This document shows positions 44,914 through 55,009 of a stretch of DNA of 64,000 bases, piece after piece (the first letter of the stretch is position 1; each line of letters begins with the position of its first letter). The position numbers and the translations under genes are program-made. Below the pieces are notes generated by a model that had not been told where the DNA came from, ran no database searches, and was given only the letters and a program-made list of their open reading frames with translations. The stretch is from assembly GCF_013416775.1 (NCBI RefSeq), contig NZ_SZVI01000005.1, forward strand, positions 1 to 64,000, given 5' to 3'. The stretch comes from Rhodoferax sp. BLA1. GTDB taxonomy: Bacteria > Pseudomonadota > Gammaproteobacteria > Burkholderiales > Burkholderiaceae_C.

Positions 44914-45507
44914 TCACAGCGTGCCGCTGGCGACATGGCAGCAGACTTGGCCACGTTCGTCAAATTGGACCTGGCAGTGGTCCACCAGCAACTGGCGCAG
45001 CCGCTGACGTGCACGTAACAAACGCGATTTGGCAGCAGGCAGTCCCAGCGCATGGGTTTGGGCAAAGGCCCGCACGGTCAAGCCGCTGATGTCGCAGGCC
45101 TGCAAGATGCTGCGGTCTTCCTCCCCCAGGCGTTCGATGTTGCGCAGCAGGCACAGGTCCAGCGCATCCACGGCGGCGCGCTCATCCACCGGGGCGGGCA
45201 AGTCGTCGGGCAGCTCACAAAGTGGTTTGCTGGCGCGCAGATGGTCGATCAGCGCGTTTTTGGCCACGCGGTAGAGCCAGGCGCGCGGGTTGTCCAGACT
45301 GCAAAAAACCCGGCCCAGGCGCATGGACTTGAGAAAAACCTCTTGCAGCAGGTCTTCGGCCTGGGGGCGGTCGTGTAATTGCTGCGCCAAAAAACCCAGC
45401 AACTCGGCTTCGTGGCTGTGCCAGGCACGTAACACACAGTCAAAAGCAGGTACCGCTGGTGCGGTGGCTGCGGTCTCGGACGGTTTGAGCAGGGTGTCAG
45501 ATGCCAT
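44914..45507 (-). CDS. sigZ: ECF RNA polymerase sigma factor of the SigZ type
   Basis: 197 residues. Sigma-70 region 2 (AELLGFLAQQLHDRPQAEDL then LQEVFLKSM) and region 4 (LGEEDRSILQACDISGLTVR, AKSRLLRARQRLRQLLVDHC) are present. The short tail VQFDERGQVCCHVASG with CCH resembles SigZ-type endings and may sense metal or redox state. The gene is last of a permease, thiol-disulfide protein, sigma factor row on the minus strand, so it may drive that operon. No anti-sigma gene is adjacent. Confidence 0.85.
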   Translation of the reverse strand: MASDTLLKPSETAATAPAVPAFDCVLRAWHSHEAELLGFLAQQLHDRPQAEDLLQEVFLKSMRLGRVFCSLDNPRAWLYRVAKNALIDHLRASKPLCELPDDLPAPVDERAAVDALDLCLLRNIERLGEEDRSILQACDISGLTVRAFAQTHALGLPAAKSRLLRARQRLRQLLVDHCQVQFDERGQVCCHVASGTL

Positions 45508-45528
45508 CCATCACACTGTAGCAGCGGC

Positions 45529-45762
45529 TCAGGCCTCAAACCACCGCGTCACCTTGTCGCGGCTGGGCACACCACCGGTATGCACCACTTGGCCGTTGAT
45601 CACCACACCTGGGGTGCTCATCACGCCATAGGCCAAAATCTCGCGCAAGTCTTCGACCTTGCTCAGGGCAATTGCCACGCCTTTGTCTTGGGCCACTTGT
45701 TCGATCAGTGTCTGGGTGTTTTTGCAATTGGCACAACCGGTGCCGAGTACTTTGATGTCCAT
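45529..45762 (-). CDS. Small thioredoxin-fold redox-disulfide protein
   Basis: 77 residues with MDIKVLGTGCANCKNTQTLI, a CxxC active site at residues 10-13, and the cis-proline region VMSTPGVVINGQVVHTG. It belongs to the archaeal-type redox-active disulfide protein 2 family, often encoded beside permeases of the DUF318 family. It may pass electrons or metal-bound thiols to the permease's cysteines. The next gene downstream is the SigZ-like factor, 21 bp away. Confidence 0.9.
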   Translation of the reverse strand: MDIKVLGTGCANCKNTQTLIEQVAQDKGVAIALSKVEDLREILAYGVMSTPGVVINGQVVHTGGVPSRDKVTRWFEA

Positions 45763-45778
45763 GATTTACTCCAGTAAA

Positions 45779-45815
45779 GATAGCTATAAGCCCTTTCTAT
45801 ATATGGGTTAGAGCC
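45779..45815. repeat. AT-rich palindromic element, copy g
   Basis: Inverse-orientation copy GATAGCTATAAGCCCTTTCT followed by ATATATGGGTTAGAGCC, in the gap between the permease end and the redox-protein start on the same strand. Confidence 0.8.
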
Positions 45816-45856
45816 TGATTTGTCACATAAATGGTGGTCAGAGGCCTGCCTCGCGC

Positions 45857-46903
45857 CTACAGCACTGCGTTGAACACCCAGCCCACCAGCAGGATGCCGG
45901 TGGCCACCACACCGACAAAGGTGGCGATCAGACGCATTTTGAGCACCTTGCGCAGGATGACCATCTCGGGCAAGGAGAGCGCAATCACACTCATCATGAA
46001 CGCCAGCACCGTGCCCAAAGCGGCGCCCTTGGCCAGCAGCGCCTGCACGATCGGGATCACACCAGCGGCATTGGTGTACATCGGCACACCCACCAACACC
46101 GCCAGCGGCACACTCCACCAGGCTTCTGTGCCCATGAAACTGGCCATGAAGTCCTGCGGCACATAACCGTGGATGCCCGCACCAATCGCAATCCCGACCA
46201 GGATGTAAGGCCAGACCTTGCCGACAATCTGGCGCACGGCGGCAAAACCGGCGTCCAGCCGCTCGGCCAGTGACTCCTGAACCGCCTCAAAGTTGGCGGC
46301 TTGTTGGGGCATGTCGCGCACCCAGTCTTCCAGGTGGGCCTCCATCTTGAGGCGGCCAATGGTCCAGCCCGCCACCATCGCCACACTCAAACCCAGGCCC
46401 AGGTACAACAGCGCCACTTTCCAGCCAAACAAACCAAACAGCAGGGTGAGCGCCACCTCGTTGACCATCGGCGCCGAGATCAGAAACGAGAACGTCACCC
46501 CCAGCGGCACACCCGCCTGCACAAACCCGATGAACAGCGGCACCGCCGAGCAACTGCAAAACGGGGTCACGATGCCTAAAGAGGCGGCCATCACATTGGC
46601 AAGCCCTTCACTGCGCCCAGCCAGCAGCGCACGGGTGCGCTCGGGTGTGAAGTAGCTGTTGACCAGCCCCATGACAAACACCACGCCGGTCAACAGCAGC
46701 AGCACCTTGGGTGTGTCGTAGATGAAAAACTGTAGCGCGCCGCCCAGGTGGCCGTCGCGCTCAACCGGTAATTGCGCCACCAGCGCCTCCGACATCGGCA
46801 ACAACAGCTGGTACAAGCCGAGCCAGACGGCAGCGGCGACGATCAAAAAAAACAGCGGCTGGCGCTTGGGCCAGGTGCTGAGCTTCAAAGACAAGGTGTT
46901 CAT
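45857..46903 (-). CDS. Permease of the DUF318/SO_0444 family
   Basis: 348 residues with about eight membrane helices. The signature TPFCSCSAVPLFIGFVQAGV has two cysteines and recurs with the later VPMYTNAAGVIPIVQALL segment in an inverted-repeat layout. Members are proposed exporters of metal or metalloid species (copper/zinc or methylarsenite). It is upstream of the redox-disulfide and SigZ-like genes in the same direction. The start at 46903 (MNTLSLKLS) is chosen over a longer frame beginning at 46948. Confidence 0.88.
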   Translation of the reverse strand: MNTLSLKLSTWPKRQPLFFLIVAAAVWLGLYQLLLPMSEALVAQLPVERDGHLGGALQFFIYDTPKVLLLLTGVVFVMGLVNSYFTPERTRALLAGRSEGLANVMAASLGIVTPFCSCSAVPLFIGFVQAGVPLGVTFSFLISAPMVNEVALTLLFGLFGWKVALLYLGLGLSVAMVAGWTIGRLKMEAHLEDWVRDMPQQAANFEAVQESLAERLDAGFAAVRQIVGKVWPYILVGIAIGAGIHGYVPQDFMASFMGTEAWWSVPLAVLVGVPMYTNAAGVIPIVQALLAKGAALGTVLAFMMSVIALSLPEMVILRKVLKMRLIATFVGVVATGILLVGWVFNAVL

Positions 46904-46948
46904 ACCTGTGTAGACGCAGCCGTTGCCAAAAGGATGCCGCCTGCGCAC

Positions 46949-46988
46949 AGGTCACGCAAATGTCATCGTTCTTCCATCAAAGCGTCAT
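46949..46988 (+). promoter_or_regulatory. PHO-box-like repeats upstream of olsB
   Basis: GTCA occurs at 46951, 46962 and 46984, all multiples of 11 bp apart, with a degenerate unit between. AGGTCAC-GCAA-ATGTCAT is the best 18-bp match to the PhoB consensus. The site lies 40-80 bp before olsB. Confidence 0.5.
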
Positions 46989-47029
46989 CACGGTCTCGCA
47001 ACATCCATGGCAAACCAAGGAGCATGACC

Positions 47030-47875
47030 ATGAGAGAACTACCTAACCCCACATTTGCTTTTTCCCCGGTCTCGTTGCCCAGGGGGTCACTTCATCGACC
47101 TGACCTACGCCAGCCTGAACCGTCGTCCCATCTGGTTAAAACTGAGCGCGGTGGTTTGCAGGTATCGTGGGCGCGCCATGCCGACGAGGTGCGCCAAGCC
47201 CAGCGTCTGAGGTACCAGGTTTTTGCCGATGAGATGGGCGCGCGCCTGAGCACCACGGTGCCCGGCCACGACGTGGACATTTTTGACGCCTACTGTGAGC
47301 ACCTGCTGGTGCGCGACGAGGCCACCCAGCAGGTGGTGGGCACCTACCGCGTGTTGACCCCGGCGCAGGCCAAACGCATTGGCAGCACCTACAGCGACAC
47401 CGAGTTTGACCTGGTGCGCCTGCGCTCCTTGCGCGAACGCATGGTTGAACTGGGCCGCAGCTGTGTGCACCCGGAGCACCGCCACGGTGGTGTGATCATG
47501 GCGCTGTGGGGTGCGTTGGCCGAGTTTATGGTGCGCAACCAGCTTGACACCATGGTCGGTTGCGCCAGCATCCCGATGCTGCACAACGGTGTGGTCAGTG
47601 GTGATGTGGCGGCCAGCATCTGGCGCCAGCTGCAGGCCACCCACATGGCGCCGATCGAATTCCATGTGCGCCCGCGCCTGCCACTGCCGGTGGAGCAGCT
47701 GGACACCGGCCTGCAGGTGGAGCCACCAGCGCTGATCAAGGGTTATTTGCGCCTGGGCGCCAAAGTGCTGGGTGCGCCAGCCTGGGACCCGGATTTCAAC
47801 ACCGCCGACCTGCCGATGCTGATGCGCATCCACGACCTGCCCGCGCGTTATCGCAAACACTTTCTGGGCAACTGA
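47030..47875 (+). CDS. olsB: L-ornithine N-acyltransferase OlsB (GNAT fold)
   Basis: 281 residues of the hemolysin-like GNAT acyltransferases. QRLRYQVFADEMGARLSTTV, DIFDAYCEHLLVRDEATQQV, and VELGRSCVHPEHRHGGVIMA then LWGALAEFM are the family landmarks. OlsB attaches a 3-hydroxyacyl chain to ornithine to give lyso-ornithine lipid; OlsA (the convergent next gene) adds the second chain. AAGGAG lies 7 nt before ATG 47030, which decides it over ATG 47024. PHO-box-like repeats stand upstream, fitting ornithine-lipid synthesis under phosphate shortage. Confidence 0.88.
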   Translation: MRELPNPTFAFSPVSLPRGSLHRPDLRQPEPSSHLVKTERGGLQVSWARHADEVRQAQRLRYQVFADEMGARLSTTVPGHDVDIFDAYCEHLLVRDEATQQVVGTYRVLTPAQAKRIGSTYSDTEFDLVRLRSLRERMVELGRSCVHPEHRHGGVIMALWGALAEFMVRNQLDTMVGCASIPMLHNGVVSGDVAASIWRQLQATHMAPIEFHVRPRLPLPVEQLDTGLQVEPPALIKGYLRLGAKVLGAPAWDPDFNTADLPMLMRIHDLPARYRKHFLGN

Positions 47876-47888
47876 GTCTTTTGTTGAC

Positions 47889-47911
47889 GGGGCGCCGCGT
47901 TCAGGCGCCCC
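47889..47911. terminator. Hairpin between olsB and olsA
   Basis: The 8-bp stem GGGGCGCC / GGCGCCCC with loop GCGTTCA lies in the 58-bp gap between the convergent genes. There is no T-run, so it is only a possible terminator. Confidence 0.4.
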
Positions 47912-47933
47912 TCGCCGCTGGTGCGCGCTCAGC

Positions 47934-48683
47934 TCACACCAGACAACGCAGGTTATCCACAGCGGCGCGGGTGTCCTGGGAGAGTGCCCTGCGGTCCCGC
48001 CCCAAAGGCGGCTGCACCGGCCCCAGCCGCACCTCTGCCCGCAAACCCGGATGGCGCACCGTGCGCCACATCGACTGCAACAGCGTGTCTTCATCGATAT
48101 AGATCGGTGCCAGGCTGACCTGGCCACTGGCACGCTCCACAAACTGCAGCGCCAGTGCCTGCACCGGCGCCTTGGCGGACACCGCCGCCTGGAACAAATT
48201 CGCGTGAAACGGCAGCACCTGCTGCCCGTTGCTGGTGGTGCCTTCCGGGAAAATCGTCAACACCTCACCGGATTGGAGGTGCTCGGCCATCTGGTGCACC
48301 ACCCGCAGTGCGTCACGGGGTGACTCGCGGCTGATGAACAGTGTGCCGGCCTTGGCCGCCAGTCGACCCATCAGTGGCCACTGGCGCACCTCGGCCTTGG
48401 CGACAAAACGGCTTGGGCTGGTGGCCTGCAGCACCAGAATGTCCAGCCACGACACATGGTTGGACACCCGCAATGCCGGGCCGGTTGCGGGCGGCGCGCC
48501 AGACACTTTTAAATCAATAGCTAAAAGCCCAAGCGCAGCAAGGGCCCAGGCCTGAATTTCCTCTTGTTGCCGGGTGGCGGACCAGCCCGGAAAGCGCCAG
48601 CGCAACGTGGCCAGACCACCGATCAGGTGGCCGCCTAGCCGCAGCAGGCGCCAGCTGGCTAGCAGCTGCTGGCGCATCACCAT
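47934..48683 (-). CDS. olsA: Lyso-ornithine-lipid/1-acylglycerol-phosphate acyltransferase (OlsA/PlsC family)
   Basis: 249 residues of the LPLAT acyltransferases. LRVSNHVSWLDILVLQATSP carries the NHxxxxD motif in the form NHVSWLD, AKAGTLFISRE follows, and VLTIFPEGTTSNGQQVLPFH carries the EGT motif. Its position beside olsB and 14 bp after phoX on the same strand favours OlsA over a general PlsC. A membrane-associated N-terminus contains WALAALGLLAIDLKVSG, partly coded by a palindromic element remnant. Co-transcription with phoX would make it phosphate-controlled. Confidence 0.85.
   Translation of the reverse strand: MVMRQQLLASWRLLRLGGHLIGGLATLRWRFPGWSATRQQEEIQAWALAALGLLAIDLKVSGAPPATGPALRVSNHVSWLDILVLQATSPSRFVAKAEVRQWPLMGRLAAKAGTLFISRESPRDALRVVHQMAEHLQSGEVLTIFPEGTTSNGQQVLPFHANLFQAAVSAKAPVQALALQFVERASGQVSLAPIYIDEDTLLQSMWRTVRHPGLRAEVRLGPVQPPLGRDRRALSQDTRAAVDNLRCLV
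48514..48552. repeat. AT-rich palindromic element remnant inside the olsA-like gene
   Basis: On the minus strand GGCCTGGGCCCTTGCTGCGC followed by TTGGGCTTTTAGCTATTGA keeps both ends of the element (GCCCTT, GGGC, TAGCTATT); the loop is changed. It is in frame and codes about WALAALGLLAID. Confidence 0.55.
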
Positions 48684-48697
48684 GGAAGCCGCGCGCC

Positions 48698-50914
48698 TCA
48701 GCTACCGATCACACCACCGTCTTTTTTGGTGATGACGATGGTGGCGGAGCGGGGGCGTTGACCGGCGCCGTAGCCTGCGTTGGCAGGCCAGTGGCTGGTG
48801 TATTTGGCAGGGTTGCCAATGTCAGCCATCGGGGTGAGTTCACCGGGGTGCTGGATGTTGATGAACATCGCGCGACCGTCGGGTGACTCGCACAGACCGG
48901 TGATCTCGCAGTTGACCGGGCCCACCAGGAAGCGCTTGAGGATGTCGGCCGACTGCGCCTTGCCCATCGGGGTGTCGACACGTTTCTCGCTGCCGTCCTC
49001 GCGTTTGTAGGTCAGCGTTTTGCTGCTGCCGTCACCGACCTTGCCGGGAATGGCCGCCAACAACATGCAGTTGGTCTTGTCGGTCATGGCGCCGTCGTCG
49101 GTCTGGATCCAGCACACGCCGGTGGACGGGCTGAACACCAGGCCATCGGGTGCCGACAGCTCGTTGTCATCGGTCAGGTTGGACAGGTTGACACGGGTTT
49201 TGTCGGCATCGGCTTCCGAGGCAAACAGGTAGATGTCCCAGGTGAATTTGGTGTCAGCCGGGTTGGCTTGCGCCACGCGGATGATGTGGCCGTTGACATT
49301 GCCTTTTTGCTCTTTGCCCGCTTTGAGGTCGGTGTAGGTGCGCGGGTTGGCGGCATCCACACCCATCTCACCGTCTACCGTGCGGTTGCTGTTGTTGGTC
49401 AGCGTCATGTAGAAGTCACCGGTGCGTGGGTTCACACCGCCCCATTCCGGGCGGTCCATCTTGGTGGCGTTGACCGCATCGGCGGCCAGGCGGGTGAAGA
49501 TGGCGATGTCAGCATCGGACTTGAAGGCAAAGTCGGGGTTGGCAGCCACAATCGGGTTGGCCATCGACAGCTCCAGCCATTGGCCGGTGCCGTCTGCCTT
49601 GAAACTGGCCGCATACAGCGTGCCTTTGTCCAGGTATTTGTCACCCACGTCCAGCGGGTTGGCGCTGTGTGCGTCGGCAGCGTCCCATTTGGCGCTTGAT
49701 ACAAACTTGTACATGTATTCACCGCGCGAGTCGTCGCCCATGTAGGCCACGATCGGCTGGCCGGGCACGGGCTTGGCAAAACTCACACTTTCATGGGCAA
49801 AACGGCCCAAGCCGGTACGCTTGCGCACTGCCAGACGGCTGTTGTAGGCGTCCATTTCCACCACATAACCGAAGGTGTTCATCTCGTTGCGGTAGTCGCT
49901 TTTGGCATCAGACGCCAGGGCGCCGTTGTTCCAGCGCACATAGCTGTCGCCCGCGCCCGCGCTTTCCCAGCCATGGCGGCTGGCAGCACCGGCTTTGCGG
50001 CCATAACGGTCCAGACCCAACACTTGCGGGTTTTTCTTGCCACGGCGGTCGTCGTCCTTGGCATCACGATAAAAGTAACCAGACCAGTTTTCTTCACCCG
50101 ACACAAAGGTGTTCCAGGGCGTTTTGCCGGTGCCGCAGTTGTTGAGCGTGCCGCGGGCGCGGGTGCCGTCCGGGCTGAATTTGGTGACCAGATGTTCACT
50201 GCCCTTGGCCGGGCCGTGGACCAGGACTTCGGTCATGGTGGTGACGCGGCGGTTGAACGGTGAGCCCGCCTTGTAAGCCCACTGGCTGCCCTTGGCTTCA
50301 ATTTCCACCACCGAGACACCGTGGATGGCCAGCTCTTTGTCCACCTCGCTGGCCGGACGCGGCAGTTTGGAGGTGCCGCCATTGGCGTGCAGGAAGAAGG
50401 AGCTGAGTTTTTCGTCGGTGGTGGCCTCGTGGTTGATGGCCAACAGGGCGCGTTGGGTGCTGGAGGTAGAAGGCTTGCCATTGGCATCCAGGCCAAACCA
50501 TTCCATGCCGTCATGGTGGTCACCGGCGCGTTTGTCAAAGTCGGTGTCGGTGCCGTCGTTCTTGTAGGCGGGTGTGCTGGCGGTGAGCGGGTCGCCCAGC
50601 GCGTAGAGCACCTGGGTCTGGTAACCGTCGGCCACGGTCACGGTATCCATCAGGCTTTTGCCCACAGCGGCAAAACCCAGGGTGCTCAGGGGCGCAGACA
50701 GCGTAGCGGCACCGGCACCTGCGGTAGCCGAAGTGGCGCAGCCGCTCAAACCGATACCACCCAGCAGGGCACCACCGGCAGCACCCACACCACTGAGCAA
50801 CATGCTGCGACGGCTCAGCCGGGCGCTGACCACCGCATCAATATGCGGGTTGCTGGAGGTGTTGGAGTCTTCTTCGTTGAAGATGTCGTTGGGACGAGGG
50901 TTGGATGTGTTCAC
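48698..50914 (-). CDS. phoX: PhoX-family alkaline phosphatase (Tat-exported)
   Basis: 738 residues. The twin-arginine signal is in SARLSRRSMLLSGVGAAGGA, and the body is the DUF839/PhoX beta-propeller with NHEATTDEKL, CGTGKTPWNTFVSGEENWSG and YVVEMDAYN, which bind iron and calcium. PhoX hydrolyses phosphomonoesters in the periplasm when phosphate is scarce. No ATG fits; GTG 50914, with AAGG 9 nt upstream, gives VNTSNPRPN and a normal leader. A PHO-box-like site precedes it and the olsA-like gene follows 14 bp after its stop. Confidence 0.93.
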   Translation of the reverse strand: MNTSNPRPNDIFNEEDSNTSSNPHIDAVVSARLSRRSMLLSGVGAAGGALLGGIGLSGCATSATAGAGAATLSAPLSTLGFAAVGKSLMDTVTVADGYQTQVLYALGDPLTASTPAYKNDGTDTDFDKRAGDHHDGMEWFGLDANGKPSTSSTQRALLAINHEATTDEKLSSFFLHANGGTSKLPRPASEVDKELAIHGVSVVEIEAKGSQWAYKAGSPFNRRVTTMTEVLVHGPAKGSEHLVTKFSPDGTRARGTLNNCGTGKTPWNTFVSGEENWSGYFYRDAKDDDRRGKKNPQVLGLDRYGRKAGAASRHGWESAGAGDSYVRWNNGALASDAKSDYRNEMNTFGYVVEMDAYNSRLAVRKRTGLGRFAHESVSFAKPVPGQPIVAYMGDDSRGEYMYKFVSSAKWDAADAHSANPLDVGDKYLDKGTLYAASFKADGTGQWLELSMANPIVAANPDFAFKSDADIAIFTRLAADAVNATKMDRPEWGGVNPRTGDFYMTLTNNSNRTVDGEMGVDAANPRTYTDLKAGKEQKGNVNGHIIRVAQANPADTKFTWDIYLFASEADADKTRVNLSNLTDDNELSAPDGLVFSPSTGVCWIQTDDGAMTDKTNCMLLAAIPGKVGDGSSKTLTYKREDGSEKRVDTPMGKAQSADILKRFLVGPVNCEITGLCESPDGRAMFINIQHPGELTPMADIGNPAKYTSHWPANAGYGAGQRPRSATIVITKKDGGVIGS

Positions 50915-50966
50915 GTTGACGAGCCTTGTAAGTGGGTTAAAAACAGACTGAGTGTTCCCGCCACTT

Positions 50967-50984
50967 GTGAAACTTTTGTGACAA
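50967..50984 (-). promoter_or_regulatory. PHO box upstream of phoX
   Basis: The minus strand reads TTGTCAC-AAAA-GTTTCAC, two PhoB half-sites 11 bp apart with an A-rich spacer, a good match to CTGTCAT-AAAT-CTGTCAC. It lies 53 bp upstream of the phoX start. This is the best PHO-box match in the window. Confidence 0.65.
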
Positions 50985-51052
50985 AGTGCGCCGCCCACGG
51001 CGCGCAAACAGCCAACAGCCTACCGGCAAACACATATCCGCTCCCATTAAAG

Positions 51053-51090
51053 GAGCTATCTACCCTTATATCAAAATACCTAGAGGCCAA
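51053..51090. repeat. AT-rich palindromic element, degenerate copy
   Basis: GAGCTATCTACCCTTATATC followed by AAAATACCTAGAGGCC keeps the AGCTAT and CTAGAGGCC ends of the inverse copy but has lost one palindrome arm. It lies between phoX and the old-yellow-enzyme gene. Confidence 0.55.
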
Positions 51091-51132
51091 AATGGCCCAA
51101 TATGTCACACACCTCGGTGCGCATCGGCAGGC

Positions 51133-52254
51133 TCAACGCCCGCCGATGCGCACCTGGCCAAAGGCGGCTTGCGCCTCGCGCGGCAGGCAGCGCCAGTAGC
51201 TGGGGCTGGCCGTCACCGTGCCACCCAGGCGGGCGGCGGCATGCCAGCCCCAGCGTGGCTCGTACAAAAAGACGCGTGCCAACGCCACCAAATCGGCGTC
51301 ACCCGCCTGCAGCACCGCTTCGGCTTGGTCCGCGTCGGTGATCAGACCTACGGCGGTGGTCACCAAACCGCTGCTGGCATGGATGGCACGGGCAAAGGGC
51401 AGCTGGTAACCCGCGCCCAGGGCGATTTTTTGCTGCGGCGAGACGCCCCCCGATGACACATGGATGAAGTCACAGCCTGCGACCTTGAGCTGCTGGCAAA
51501 AGACTTCGCTTTGGGGCAGATCCCAGCCGCCCTCGACCCAGTCAGTGGCCGACAGACGCAGGCCCAGCACACCGTCATAAGCCGCGCGCACGGCGGCAAA
51601 CACTTCCAGCGGGAAACGGCAACGGTTTTCGAACGAGCCACCATAAGCATCACTGCGTTGGTTGGCCAGGGGTGACAAAAACTGGTGCAACAAATAGCCG
51701 TGCGCCGCATGTAACTCGATGGCATCCACACCGATGCGCTGGGCGCGCAGCGCGGCCGCTACAAACGCCTCACGAGCCTGTACCAGCCCGGCCAAACTGA
51801 GTTCGGTGGGCGGGGTTTCGGTGGGCAAATGCGGCACGGGTGACGGCGCCACAGTCTGCCAGCCGCCCTGCTCTGGCGCTAGCAGCTGCCCGCCCTGCCA
51901 AGGGACTGCGCTGGAGGCCTTGCGCCCGGCGTGCGCGAGCTGGATACAAACGGTGGTGGCGGGCGCCAGTGCGCGGGCGCGCTGCAAATGATGAGCCAAC
52001 GCGGCCTCGGTGCGGTCGTCCCACAGCCCCAGGCATTTGGGCGAGATGCGACCTTCTGGCTGCACCGCAGTCGCTTCGATGGTGAACATCGCCGCGCCAC
52101 TGTTGAACAAGTTACCCCAGTGCATCAGGTGCCAGTCGGTGGCGCAGCCGTCAACAGCCTGGTATTGGCACATCGGCGCCACCACCATACGGTTGGGCAG
52201 GGTGATGCCGCCACGCGGCGAAGGCAGGTGCAAGGGTGAAAACAGCAGGCTCAT
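51133..52254 (-). CDS. NADH:flavin oxidoreductase of the old-yellow-enzyme YqjM/XenA type
   Basis: 373 residues of a TIM-barrel FMN enzyme. NRMVVAPMCQYQAVDGCATD, CIQLAHAGRKAS, IELHAAHGYLLHQFLSPLAN and RSDAYGGSFENRCRF are hallmarks; the YqjM/XenA branch fits the active-site cysteine in PMCQYQ. Such enzymes reduce activated double bonds or nitro compounds with NAD(P)H. The start at 52254 (MSLLFSPLHL) is chosen; the frame runs 30 nt further. Physiological substrate unknown. Confidence 0.92.
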   Translation of the reverse strand: MSLLFSPLHLPSPRGGITLPNRMVVAPMCQYQAVDGCATDWHLMHWGNLFNSGAAMFTIEATAVQPEGRISPKCLGLWDDRTEAALAHHLQRARALAPATTVCIQLAHAGRKASSAVPWQGGQLLAPEQGGWQTVAPSPVPHLPTETPPTELSLAGLVQAREAFVAAALRAQRIGVDAIELHAAHGYLLHQFLSPLANQRSDAYGGSFENRCRFPLEVFAAVRAAYDGVLGLRLSATDWVEGGWDLPQSEVFCQQLKVAGCDFIHVSSGGVSPQQKIALGAGYQLPFARAIHASSGLVTTAVGLITDADQAEAVLQAGDADLVALARVFLYEPRWGWHAAARLGGTVTASPSYWRCLPREAQAAFGQVRIGGR

Positions 52255-52392
52255 GGTGCTAACAGGGTGGTGGTGGGTGAACAAGCATAGCCCAGCGGCT
52301 TGTCAGCCCAACATCAGCAGCGCGTGTTACCTGTTTGTACCTGAGCTGGCTCAAGCGCCCGTAAAATGATGCCTGACCCGCTTGGAACATGA

Positions 52393-53454
<1,062 letters not shown>

Positions 53455-53471
53455 TTCTGGCCAAACCCAAC

Positions 53472-53510
53472 AAAAAGGCCCGTGCTGCACAGCAGCCGGG
53501 CCTTTTTTTA
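53472..53510 (+). terminator. Intrinsic terminator of gapA
   Basis: A long stem AAAAAGGCCCG / CGGGCCTTTTT, with an inner TGCTG/CAGCA stem and a small bulge, ends in a run of Ts. Its A-rich left side also gives T-rich RNA on the other strand, so it may serve the convergent glgC transcript too. Confidence 0.9.
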
Positions 53511-53553
53511 CGTCTGTGCCGGTCTGACCGGCCGCGCCAAGAGCAGCGCCGTC

Positions 53554-54864
53554 TCAGCGGATGAAGTCCTTGTTCTGCCCCAGCATGCTGGGTGTCACCA
53601 GCGTGATGCCCGACTCGGTGACGTGGAAACGCTGGCGATCCACTTCGGGGTTGACCCCAATCTCGGTGCCATCGGGCAAATGGCATTCACGGTCCAGAAT
53701 ACATTTTTTGATGACACAGTTACGGCCAATCTGCACATTGGGCAGCACCACCGAGTCCTCCACCAGGGTGTAACTGTGTACATGCACACCTGAGAACAAC
53801 ATCGAGCGCCGCACCGTAGCCCCGCTGATGATGCAGCCGCCTGACACCGTCGAGTCAATGGCGCTGCCACGGCGGGTTTCGTCGTCAAACACAAACTTGG
53901 CCGGTGGGCGCTGCTCCTGCCAGGTCCAGATCGGCCAGCTGTCGTCGTACAGGTTCAGCTCGGGTGTCACCTGCACCAGGTCCATGTTGGCGGACCAATA
54001 AGCGTCCAGCGTGCCCACATCACGCCAGTAGGCCGGTTTGCCGGGTTCCTGGACACAGCTGTCGGCAAAACTCTGGGCAAAGGTGCGGTAGCGTTTGACG
54101 CAGTGCGGAATGATGTCCTTGCCAAAATCGTGGCTGGATTTGGGGTCGTCGGCGTCGCGGCTGAGCTGCTCGAACAGGAAGCGGGCGTTGAACACATACA
54201 CCCCCATGCTGGCCAGGGCCACATCGGGCTTGCCCGGCATGTGCTGGGGCTGGGCCGGTTTTTCCTGGAAATCGACCACCCGGCCTTCGTCGTTGACCGA
54301 CATCACCCCAAAGCTGCTGGCCTCCTGGATCGGCACCTCGATACACGCCACCGTCATGTCGGCCTGGCGCTCCACATGGCCCAACAGCAGTCGGCCATAG
54401 TCCATGCGGTAAATGTGGTCGCCCGAGAGGATCAGCACGTATTTGGGGTTGGCGTGGCGGATTTCGCGCAGGTTCTGGAACACCGCATCCGCCGTGCCCT
54501 GGTACCAGTGTGATTCGTCCACCTGCTGCTGCGCGGGCATGATCTCGATGAACTCACCTAGACGGCCATCCAGAAAACTCCAGCCCAGCTGCAGATGCCG
54601 GATCAGGCTTTGTGACTTGTACTGGGTGGCCACACCCACACGGCGCACACCCGAGTTGACGCAGTTGGACAGGGTGAAGTCAATGATGCGGAACTTGCCA
54701 CCAAAAGGCACAGCCGGCTTGGAACGCCAGTCGGTCAGTTCGCGCAAGCGACTACCGCGGCCACCCGCGAGCACCATGGCAAAAGTGTTGCGGGTGAGTT
54801 GGCTGACCAGTCGGGGATCGCGCCCGCTGCGTCTGTCTAGGCTGGATGCATCAAAGTCACTCAT
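53554..54864 (-). CDS. glgC: Glucose-1-phosphate adenylyltransferase
   Basis: 436 residues. [20 protein letters not shown] is the nucleotidyltransferase signature, [20 protein letters not shown] follows, [18 protein letters not shown] carries the catalytic Asp, and a left-handed beta-helix closes the protein. GlgC makes ADP-glucose for glycogen. No other glycogen genes are in the window; gapA is convergent upstream on the map. Confidence 0.95.
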   Translation of the reverse strand: MSDFDASSLDRRSGRDPRLVSQLTRNTFAMVLAGGRGSRLRELTDWRSKPAVPFGGKFRIIDFTLSNCVNSGVRRVGVATQYKSQSLIRHLQLGWSFLDGRLGEFIEIMPAQQQVDESHWYQGTADAVFQNLREIRHANPKYVLILSGDHIYRMDYGRLLLGHVERQADMTVACIEVPIQEASSFGVMSVNDEGRVVDFQEKPAQPQHMPGKPDVALASMGVYVFNARFLFEQLSRDADDPKSSHDFGKDIIPHCVKRYRTFAQSFADSCVQEPGKPAYWRDVGTLDAYWSANMDLVQVTPELNLYDDSWPIWTWQEQRPPAKFVFDDETRRGSAIDSTVSGGCIISGATVRRSMLFSGVHVHSYTLVEDSVVLPNVQIGRNCVIKKCILDRECHLPDGTEIGVNPEVDRQRFHVTESGITLVTPSMLGQNKDFIR

Positions 54865-55009
54865 GTTGGCGCCTCAAATTGTTTTGCGCTAAGCCCTGTT
54901 GCTGGTCAACACAGCTTGCTGTTCCTCATTCTATTGATTTGGCAGCCAAAAAGGCGAAACTTCGGCAGCGGATTTCAGCATGTGCTGGCAGCGACCTATT
55001 TATATAAAA

